Shown piece by piece: positions 54,975 to 64,000 of a stretch of 64,000 bases of DNA. This stretch comes from Eleginops maclovinus (lineage: Eukaryota > Chordata > Actinopteri > Perciformes > Eleginopidae). Made by a program: the position numbers and the translations under genes. Every line of letters begins with the position of its first letter. Position 1 is the stretch's first letter. The stretch is taken from assembly GCF_036324505.1 (NCBI RefSeq), contig NC_086352.1:25226637-25290636 (forward strand), in the 5' to 3' direction. Below the pieces are notes generated by a model. It was given only the letters and a program-made list of their open reading frames with translations, had not been told where the DNA came from and did not search any database.

Positions 54975-56867
54975 TCCAAGTTGAGTTCATCATGTTCACA
55001 ACTGCATTCTGACTCAGACTCTTCAGAGGATTATGAAGGTGGAATCAAACACTATCCTTTCCAAAGGTCATCATTATGAGTTATTCTCTCAATTTTTTAG
55101 TCTTGAAGAAGATAAAATATTATTTAAAAATCTGTAGTTTATCAAAGCTACATATTCTACTGTGGCTCCACTTTCATTGTAGCTACAATATTGATAATTA
55201 ATTGGCAGAATCAATACTTTTTTTCACTTATCAAACGTCAAAAGTATGGTGAAAAAATAAGTCTTTAGTTTCTTCAGATTGTGCTGTATATTTATATTTA
55301 AATATGTCAATCCAATTAAATGATGTGCGTGATTAATACATTTCTTTTATGTTTTTAATAATTGTTGAGATTTTTTTGAAAGTATATTTTTTTCTTCTTT
55401 TTTTGTCCCTGGCTTATTATCAGTCATTTAAATACTGAGCTGCATGAATGGAGTTACCTGACATTTTTGATTCAGAACTGATGGGTATTTTGCAAGGCTG
55501 AACATTTATTATTAAATTAAAATGCAATTAAAAATACTTCTCTTTTTCGGTAAAATACAGCTGGGCAGTTGTTCTGTGTTGCTCTTGCCTCTGTGTCGCT
55601 CAGCTTGGTGTTTTCCGATGTGTCAGGCTGTTCACATCCCATTATCTCGCCGTTAAAACGCCTCAAACCCACCACAGCTCCTGCGTCCTGTTTATTCCTA
55701 ATGGAGATCTAGTGATTCTTGGTCATTATCTGATGTCATGTGACTATGTGGGCAGCAAAGGAAGATCCACGCTTGCGTGTGCACACATGCAGTTTGTTTT
55801 CTCCTTCTGTTGCTTTACTAGCTGGGGAGGGGATTGGAGCTGCAAGCTCTGACTGCATGCAGCGCCGCAGAGAGAGAATCGTGAGCAGGAGTAATGTTGA
55901 GGGGAAAAACCCTCTACAACGGTTTGTTAAAGTGTGTGTGAGGGAAGAGTGAATGTTTATATTTAGATCCAGTGACAGCCTTGTGTTTGGAAGCTCTGCG
56001 GAAAAACAATCACAGTTTCACAAAATTCAATTTGAATTCATTGCTGGACTCCAAATCAGTACTCTGGCTTTGAAACGGCAGGCTGCTTCCAAACAGCCGC
56101 TGCATTCAGGCCAGAACTTGTGTTTCAGTCACACTGTTTGCACAATCTGAAAGCAGCCCTAACAGGATCGCACAGGGGGTCTCTCCCACTGTGTTGCCCA
56201 CTTTCTGCACGTTTCCAAAACAGTCACCCAGCTTTCTGCAGTAAAGAGCGATGGAGTGCTTCGGGCGAGAGTTAGAGAGCAGTTTCAATGAAAGTCCTGA
56301 TGAACTCTTTAATGGCGTGATGAGCTGATGATCAGATCTGTAAGAAAATGTTTTCATTTTCATTTTAAATGCATCAATCTGTTGCACTTAAAGAGAATAG
56401 AACTAAGATTTACTTGTGCTCTTTTAAACTATTTAATCAAGTCACATTGGTTGTATAAATATGCACATCTTTTCCACTGAAACTGGAGGAGCTTATCATT
56501 ATTTCTGTTATTTACACTGTTCAGAATTCCTTTATTGGTCCCACATTGTGTGTTTTCACGTGATCATGCTTCACATCATCCAATTTAATGACTCATGGCA
56601 CGGTATAATTATCATACCAAGTGAAATCATGATTCTTCGTTCCCATTCGATTCCACAGCAAAGCACAAAACAACCTTTTAGTACGATTTATAGACAGCTT
56701 TTTGATGGGAAGATAACAGGTTAAATCACCTGTGAGTATATATTTTATATTGCTGTGAAGCAACTGTATGTATTGAAGTTTCTCTGTAAAAAATATACCA
56801 TGATTTGAACACATCATGCAAACATTACAAGTTCCCAATGGTAATTGTTACTGATTAGACCTTAATG

Positions 56868-56904
<37 letters not shown>

Positions 56905-56990
56905 ATTTTATTTAAAGGCGCCTTTCTCGGCACTCAAGGACACCGTACATGATACACACACAAAGACAATAAAAGGAATCAACACTGCAA
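56868..56990 (+). repeat. (TAA)n plus LINE-tail-like fragment
   Basis: ATAATAATA repeated to 56903 is followed by CATTTTATTTAAAGGCGCCTTTC and CACTCAAGGACACCGTACA. The block is related in form to the fragment at 29985 (TTTATTTATATAGCGCTTTTC), with the trinucleotide array where a LINE 3' tail would end. Confidence 0.5.
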
Positions 56991-57584
56991 GTAGGCTAAC
57001 CTTGAATGCACCACAGTGTTATCTGTGGATCGTCTGTTCACTGGTTGCTAACAAAAATGCTTTCTAGCTCTCAGCCTGCCGATTTTAACACCGACCTGTT
57101 GTTTACAATAAAGCATTATTGTAGTGTGAGCCCCCTCTTTTTGAAATTCCTTCGCTTTAGTATACTGTCGAATATTTTCATGTTCAATTTGTTCTCAGCT
57201 CTTCTCGGTGCAGCATCCTCCCCCACGTTGTGCAAGAAAATGACTTTCTAGGAGTGAACATTGCACCGAAGCACTCAGTCAACAGTAAAGTGGACTCACA
57301 CGAAGATATGTTCCCTCCGCCTCAGGGAACCTCACAACCGCATGTTGCCATACATCCACATCCATGGCCGGCTCGTTATGATAATTCACTCGTTCTGAAA
57401 TGAAAACGTGCTTCTCATATCCCGAGGCTTAGCCAGCTTTCCTCAGCAGTTTAATGCGAGTTGTTGTAGTCCAAGTTTATTTGTTTCTTGTCTGTAAAAA
57501 TCATCAACCAGTGAGTCAACTGCTGCACTATTTTTGGGTCGAGTTTGTGTGAAAGCTTTGATAGATGAGAGTAACACCAATGTT

Positions 57585-58041
57585 ACTTCCTGGCAAAATT
57601 ACGCCCCCCCCCCCGCCACTTTTGGGGGAAAACATTGGCTTTCACTTGAATGGCGGTCAATGCAGATTCTGAAGTTTTTGGCAATCACATCAAAAAATCA
57701 AGATAACCGCACCATTTTTAATCTAAGACGCCCAATGATGATGGTCAGACAAGCAAACTATTAAAACATGTCATTAGAGATCGATGATGTGTCGATTTAT
57801 AGTTTAATTTAAATCATAGGGAACTACGAGGCTCTTCCTGGCGAAATTATTGACATTTTTTAATAGTTTGCCTGTCTGACCATCATCATTGGGTTTCTTG
57901 TAGATAAAAGAAAAAGGCAGGTTATCTGAATTTTTTGAGGCAAATTCCCAAAACTTCATAATCTGCATTTACCGCCATTCAAGTGAAAGCGAATGTTTTC
58001 CCCCAAAAGTGGGGGGCGGGGCCGTAATTTCGCCAGGAAGT
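57585..58041. mobile_element. 457-bp foldback element (two long inverted arms)
   Basis: The left arm, about 57585-57779, is closely repeated in reverse complement at about 57846-58041. It starts ACTTCCTGGCAAAATTACG, and the right end reads CGTAATTTCGCCAGGAAGT. Matching landmarks include CGCCACTTTTGGGGGAAAAC/GTTTTCCCCCAAAAGTGG, CACTTGAATGGCGGT/ACCGCCATTCAAGTG and CCCAATGATGATGGTCAGAC/GTCTGACCATCATCATTGGG. The spacer of about 65 bp holds a further copy of the end motif (CTTCCTGGCGAAATTA, near 57834). ATGT occurs close to both ends (57580-57583 and 58043-58046) and may be a target duplication. No coding capacity. Confidence 0.8.
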
Positions 58042-59994
58042 GATGTAGGTTTAACCGTCATCTATAAGTTCAACTAGAAATCTACTTTAGAAATCTTGTC
58101 CTTGGGTTTTAACGGGTTACAATTACTAAACTTGCTACATTTGTTGATTTTTGACTTTAAGAAACATGACATTAAAAGGAATAATCACAAGGTTACAAAT
58201 AATAATTCCTTTCCTATTTTCCTTCGTTTTGCACATGATGTAAATTAAAAGAAGTCAGGGAAATGATTTGCTTTTGAAATGAAAAGGAGCTTTCAGCTGA
58301 CTGCACTTCCACATTATTTTATTACTACTGTAGCCTTGAAATCACTGAGGAGAGCTGTGATCATCACAAAACACACATTTCTGTACACACAATTACAAAC
58401 ACACAAACCTATCATCCATTTGCCACACGAATAATCACATGCACTTCTCAAAGAGCGTGAGACTGTAATTTGGGACAAATGGATGGTAGAAGCCAACTAA
58501 TGATATCTGTTTATTTTTCTCTAAGCCTGGGTTTCCAGATGTAGGTCACAGGGTGATTCATCGCAGAATCATCCTTGCAAAAACAAATAAAAACGACAAC
58601 ATGGAGAGACGTTAAGTGTGTGGGAGCTACATCAGCCAGTGAGATGCCTCCTTCCATCCCTGTCTCTCCCTCCGTCTCTCCGTCTGTCTCTCTTGGTCAT
58701 TTTCATTCTGTTTGCAGCTCAACGCGCTCACCATTTGTCCACACGGCTCCGCGCAGTCAGCCTATCTGCGCTGACAAGGAGGATCTTGCCAGACGCTCAT
58801 TTGGAAATAGGTTAGGGCTGCATCAGTGACTCAATTGAGATGCATCTGAGGATGTTGGCCTCGCTCTGGGCTGCTGCAGTTGTGTGTGACACGGCTGCAG
58901 CTCGGATCAGAACAGAGAAGGTTTTCCATTCGTTCAGATGTGCTCATTAATGTCAACCCAACTCGACAGCGAGGACAGTTTGTCGTACTGTTTTGTACAC
59001 ACTTTGTTCCCTGGTGCACGCGCTGTCAAACAAGGGTTTTTATTCAAAGTAGTTGTGACAGTTGAACTTTTCCCAGCAGTGACATTAGATGTTTAAGGTG
59101 GTGTGGTATTGACAAGTCTTACTATCTGAAAGATATGTTGTGCTGATTTGTAGACTTTAACTGTGACTCCGTAGAACCTTGAATCCTCTGTTCTTACATG
59201 ATACAGTACGTACTCGGCCACAGTCCTTGTCAACCAGGCTGATTTCTCCCAGGGCGGTTTCATCAGGTTGAGTGTAAGCAGTGATGTAACAGGCGCTGAC
59301 CTCACTAACTAACGCTCAGTGACAGCGAGGGAAGCCTACACAGAAATACTTGGGGCTGGATGGGACTTGACATCATTGTAGGAACCTGCCAAAGCATTAC
59401 CTTCTACATGTTCAAAGTTCAAGTACATGATTTGGGGCAAAAAACCGAGCGAGAGTATTAGGAATATGCGGAGAGGGAAACCATAGCTGATAATTTGCAG
59501 CCTCTCCTTGTTTCACATCAATGGAAATTAAATGGGGATTTGTTGTTCCAACACAAAAGCTTGAGGGCTTTTTTGGGGGACTCGAAATGAGAATTTAATT
59601 ATTTATATATTAGTTGCAGATTCATTGTACAGCCAACTGTGCATTTCTTTCTGTGTTAGAGGAGCGGGCGGGGGGTTTTAGTGAGGAGACTGATGGAGAG
59701 GTTATAATTAAAGAAGCATTAATACTGGGCTCATGATTGGATTTCTTTCCACTGCTCTCTAGTATATTTTATCAATCATGTTTTTTATTAGTCAGGTGAC
59801 ATGTATGTATAAATATGATGATAATGAGTAATTGTGTAAGGGCTGTCTATTAATAATGGGTGCCTGCTTTTGTTAGACGTATTTTGAGTATAATATAATA
59901 TCTGCCGGCTCAGGATATTAATTATGGTATTTCAAACGATTCACAAATGTGACTCAAAACACCCAGCGTTATGCTTTAATTTATTCCTCTAAAT

Positions 59995-60074
59995 CAGTGG
60001 TTCTCATCTAGTCAAGCCTCAGGACCCCCTCTTTCCTTCGTCAATAAATCACGACCCAGAGTTTTGAACCACTG
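59995..60074. mobile_element. Short hAT MITE (CAGTGGTTCTCA ends)
   Basis: Starts CAGTGGTTCTCATCTAG and ends GTTTTGAACCACTG, inverted ends typical of vertebrate hAT MITEs. The 8-bp flanks CTCTAAAT and CTGTAATA are partly alike, as for an old 8-bp duplication. A short (TA)n tract follows at 60079-60095. Confidence 0.6.
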
Positions 60075-60259
60075 CTGTAATATATATATATATATGAATA
60101 TATAGGGTCTCAGACATTTCCAGTCAAACGGCTACTTCACGCACAGCATTACAAATTTCGGCTTTCAAAAAAAAGTGGCCTTCAAGATAAAAATGTGACT
60201 TTTATTCGTGATTTTTTTGTTCCTCAACTTTTTTTTTTCACTTGCATATCTGCGACTAC

Positions 60260-60352
60260 GGTTGGGTATCGTTTTGGTTTTTTCTGATACCGGTGCTAAA
60301 ACAATACTTTTAAAACGGTACCGGTTCCTAAACAGTGCCTGTACCGGTACTT
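60260..60352. repeat. Interspersed repeat fragment (GGGTATCGTTTTGG / ACCGGTACT)
   Basis: GGTTGGGTATCGTTTTGG, GATACCGGTGCTAAAAC and AACGGTACCGGTTCC resemble a repeat common in fish, probably a non-autonomous DNA transposon. The limits and class are uncertain. Confidence 0.35.
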
Positions 60353-60975
60353 TTTTTTTTTTAACTTCGTTCGACGACGTCAAAAAACAGTTTTTTAAAA
60401 ATGTTTTATTTGAACTTGAACAACATATTAACTAAACCGTTGAAAGTAAACATAAATATACAAATTCCCATAATAAATAAAACTTAACCCAACTACAATA
60501 ATTTAACACTAAATAAGATTTACAGATCTAACAGCAGCAGCAAAATAAGTTTTGAGTTGACCTATCTCAAAATTCAGATCTGCTTGGAACTTTTTGTTCG
60601 TGTTACTTACCATCAATCGCGTTTGTGAAGTTTTAATTAAGCAGAAGTATTAAAACCATTGCCTTTGAAAGAAATTCCAGTGCGACTCTAATGGCGACGC
60701 GGTGTTCCCCATGGAAAGATGTTGGAAAATCAGGTTGAAGAACTCTTTTGTGGGGACCTTACTCACCGTGGCATATCATAGGGTTTACAAAAAGAGCAGC
60801 ACTGTGTCCAATTTCAAAAACATGACTGTGGACTTTTCAAACCGATAATGTTAATATTAATCAATGAGATTATCTATCAGTTTAATATGTAAACAAATAC
60901 TGAATCAGTTTTGAAGTTCAATTGACGCAACATATCTAAATATAACGTGGATGTTTTTTTTCTATAATATCTGGA

Positions 60976-61173
60976 TAGCTCCGGAAAAAAATAAGAGACC
61001 ACTGCAGCATTCACAGCTTCTCCGGTTTTACTATTTGTAGGTCTGTCTTTGAGTCAAATGATTTTACTTTTCTTTTTTATTGTGGCATTAAACTACTGAC
61101 AACATGTTTCTGTGTTGGAGATAAAGATTTAAGAAACATTTGGAGTGGTCTCTTATTTTTTTCCGTAGCTGTA
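60976..61173. mobile_element. mariner/Tc1-like MITE with TA ends
   Basis: Near-identical inverted ends, GCTCCGGAAAAAAATAAGAG at the left and CTCTTATTTTTTTCCGTAGC at the right, each extend into AGACCACT/AGTGGTCT and are bordered by TA. About 198 bp with no coding capacity; a short non-autonomous element. Confidence 0.7.
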
Positions 61174-62867
61174 CGTGTCAATGGTTTTCAGTTACACAGA
61201 ATGTTATTGTTTACACATAATACATAGAGCTTTTGTGAGGTCTTGTCGTGTTTCCGAAATTGTATCCCAGCATTCCTGCTACTCCATAAGATTAATGCCC
61301 ACTCCCGTGAAAGATGACAGGTATCAAATGAAATGCCGCTTGATGATATATGAATGAAATGCAGTGTGAAATTGACCAACTTCAAACGAAAATTACTTAG
61401 TTGTTTGTCAAGATGGAATTTGGGAACAACAACATTGGCTTTAAATGAGTCGGCCTATTTTAAGTATTGGCAATATAACCAACTTTACTGTTTCTTTCAT
61501 GATGTGGTTTTAAAACCTGAAGTTTTTAGCTCCAGGATTTACAGCCGCATCAATTCCGGGGTTTAGTTACACTTTGATGAGGAATTCACTTTAATGATCT
61601 CTGGGCTTCTTTGAAATATTGCTGATATTCAGACTAAATGCAATTAGCCCACAGAATGAAAATGGATGGCTGAGATACAGGAGATAAAGCGTAAGTTATA
61701 TATGCTTCTTTCTCACAAATTTGACTTTTTCCATCATAAAGAAGAGCTTAGGGAGTCAACATCAACTCCAGACTAGTTTCCACGGTCACATTCCAGCAGT
61801 GTTTGCTTCATCTCCACATTGCAGTGCAACATGAGGAGTCAGTTTTAAGACAATCTGTGTGTTTTGAAATGCCATCAGAGAGCGCTGCCCGAGCATCTGC
61901 TTCCTGTCACTTCAGCACTTCCCCCTCCCCCCCGTAATTTTGTGGGGATGGTTCATCATGTCATACACATTACAGCTACATTACAGCCTGATGGAGCGTT
62001 TTTATCCCGCTGTGATCAAATTAATCTAGGTCTGAAACAATGAATGATGATATAACATTCTGGGTGCCGGCCACTCGTCTTTGCAAAATCAATTGGTATT
62101 TGGCCAGAACAAACGCCTGCACAGAGAATCGAATGTGGTGTGACGGGACACTTCTGAGTTAACAGGCTACTGAGGAAGCTCTGCAGAGAGAATTCTGTTC
62201 TTGTGTTTTATTTTTAAACCAATAATAGCCAATGTGATTGTTGCACGTGTGCATTATGTGTGTTTGAAGCAGGATTTTACAGCCATGAAGAAAACGCGAG
62301 CAAATCCTTAACATTTACTTTAGTTTGAGTTATAGAACTATTTCGTTGTTTTTCCTTTTGTTGCAGTGGGAGTTATTTATTACATTTTCTGGCCAATACA
62401 ACTATTGACATATTATCATAAGCTTGGTACTGCATTGCAGAACTACAGTGTGTGTTTAACTAGGGATGTTAAAGGACACTGTTTATCAGTTGACTGACAG
62501 ATATTATTTTTTATTGATTTAACAGTGAAACAGCTGGTGGCATGGTATTTTCATATTAGTTTAGCTTCGGCTACTTTTCTCATCAACTGAGTTATATGCG
62601 TGTTTACATTTATGATTTTAGATTTCAGTTTATTTTACATACAGTCACTAACAGTGTTTGAGGGGGAATTTATTTCACATTATGTGCAGCACTTCACCAA
62701 AGCATCTGAGGCATTGTTTTGACATTTCTTTACTTATTTACACGTCACAGAAAAGTACATGTTTGAATGGATGTGTGTTATTTTACTAAGAGTACAATCA
62801 ATGTTGTGTGGATTTTTCCAAATGTTGTCAAACCCTAATCCTACATACTGTAATCTTGAATTTAAGG

Positions 62868-63200
62868 GGTCATATTTTGCAACTTTTTCAGGTTCATATA
62901 TGTATTGTGTTGCTCCACTATGACATGTTTACGTGCTTCAATGTTGATAAAGTGCTTTATTTTCCTCACACTGCCTGTGCATAAAGTACCACTTTTCACT
63001 CCGTCTGAAAAGCCCATGCCCCCACCTTTGGAAAAGTGCACTCTGCACTGATTGGTTAGCTGGCGACTCTGCTGTGATTGGTCAACCGCTTAGAGATGTG
63101 TCGAAAATGTCCCGTCCCTGAAAATAACTGAAAAAATGGCATTGCTTGTTGCGCCGTACCAGTTTATTACAAATAAATAATGATAGATTATCAGTAATCA
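62868..63200. repeat. Probable interspersed repeat
   Basis: GGGGTCATATTTTGCAACTTTTTCAGGTTCATATATG and the following TTGCTCCACTATGACATGTTTACGTGCTTCAATGTT recall a dispersed element seen in many fish genomes. No terminal structure was found, and the right limit is unknown. Confidence 0.33.
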
Positions 63201-64000
63201 TTTCAAAGTGACACAGAGACATCGGATTCATCTTCAGCAGCGTTTGTATGCCCTTGAACACAACTTTTGATCACAAACAGCAAAGACTGTTTATGGCTAT
63301 GGCTCTGTAAAGTGAAGCAGTTTTCTTGCTCTTTCTTGGCTGCTAGTTCAGTGAGTTTTGGTCGTACAGTGATGAGACTTATACCAATGGAATTTGTTTC
63401 ATATGATATGTGGTTTGTGCAGATAGCATGAAGTAAAAAAATCGCCGTAGCTCACTCGGTGCTATGTAGCATTAGCTCGTGATCATTAAGTGCTGATTTA
63501 GACACTTGGTGTTGGATTTGTGTTTCGTTTTTCGTAAAAATGGTTCATATAGTCCGGTAGCTGAGTTTCTTTCCCGTTAAGTGGGTATGCCACATTAATA
63601 GGTTGTTAAATGTTAACATGCCCTGAGACGCTGTTTCTTACAAGTTGCTGCGTCTGCCCCCGCCTGTGGGGATTAAGAGGTTAACGTGTTGTGAATTAAA
63701 AAAAAAACATCGCTGTTAAATGTCGAGGACACAACCGTAATTTGGGTTTTTGCTCTGAGGGAATAGTGGTAAAAATGTAGTAATGAGTGGTAATAAATGC
63801 AAGCAACTTGTTTTCACGTCTTCTTCCTTTGGTATGGCAAACAAAGATAGTTTTGGTTGGTAGCGAAAGTGGCAGCGTCTTCTCGCCATGGTTCCTCCGC
63901 TCGGGTTGGCTTTACCTTAGTGCTGTTGAAGCTCTAGCGGCTCACGCTACTATTGGCTAAGTTCAGTTCTGTATCACGTTGAAGTCACTGTGATACGGAA

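Overview
The window is nuclear DNA of a ray-finned (most likely percomorph) fish. This is inferred from short exons with GT-AG introns, long (GT)n arrays, a V-SINE-type element, hAT and mariner MITEs, a fish-type endogenous retrovirus remnant, and proteins that match vertebrate families at fish-like distance. It contains no prokaryotic genes, operons or CRISPR array. I recognise four protein-coding genes: ddb1, cfap70, tmem138 and cd151. A probable first non-coding exon of a fifth gene is also present.

Layout. (1) 1-3042, minus strand: the 61-bp first coding exon of ddb1 and the start of its first intron. The intron carries a broken retroviral env remnant and a solo-like LTR; the rest of ddb1 lies off the left edge. 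(2) 3043-3669: a compact divergent promoter between ddb1 and cfap70, with an ETS-type site near ddb1 and an X-box (RFX-type) site just upstream of cfap70. (3) 3670-17370, plus strand: a complete cfap70 of 26 coding exons (about 1081 residues), encoding a TPR protein of motile cilia. (4) 18023-20273, minus strand: tmem138, a four-pass ciliary membrane protein, tail-to-tail with cfap70; its 5' end is unresolved because the usual start codon position reads GCG. (5) 20.3-27.2 kb: intergenic sequence and probable 5' non-coding parts of tmem138 and cd151. (6) 27253-44451, plus strand: a complete seven-coding-exon cd151 tetraspanin (253 residues), with its polyadenylation signal near 45551. (7) 45.6-52.0 kb: intergenic, rich in microsatellites and nested transposons. 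(8) About 52075-52330: a probable promoter and first non-coding exon of the next plus-strand gene. (9) 52.3-64 kb: no coding exon recognised; probably the long first intron of that gene, with several MITEs, including a large foldback element.

Functional links. cfap70 (motile axoneme) and tmem138 (ciliary membrane/transition zone) are both cilium genes. ddb1 (CUL4 ubiquitin ligase adaptor) and cd151 (integrin-associated tetraspanin) are not. In human, DDB1 and TMEM138 are near each other on chromosome 11q, so that part looks like conserved synteny. I see no novel multi-gene system. The most unusual points are the cfap70 intron whose 3' splice site is preceded by (GT)n-(GGGT)n instead of a pyrimidine tract, the missing tmem138 start codon, the foldback element at 57.6-58.0 kb, and a set of short perfect hairpins. 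Exon limits come from reading splice sites and from remembered family sequence, not from transcripts or searches.
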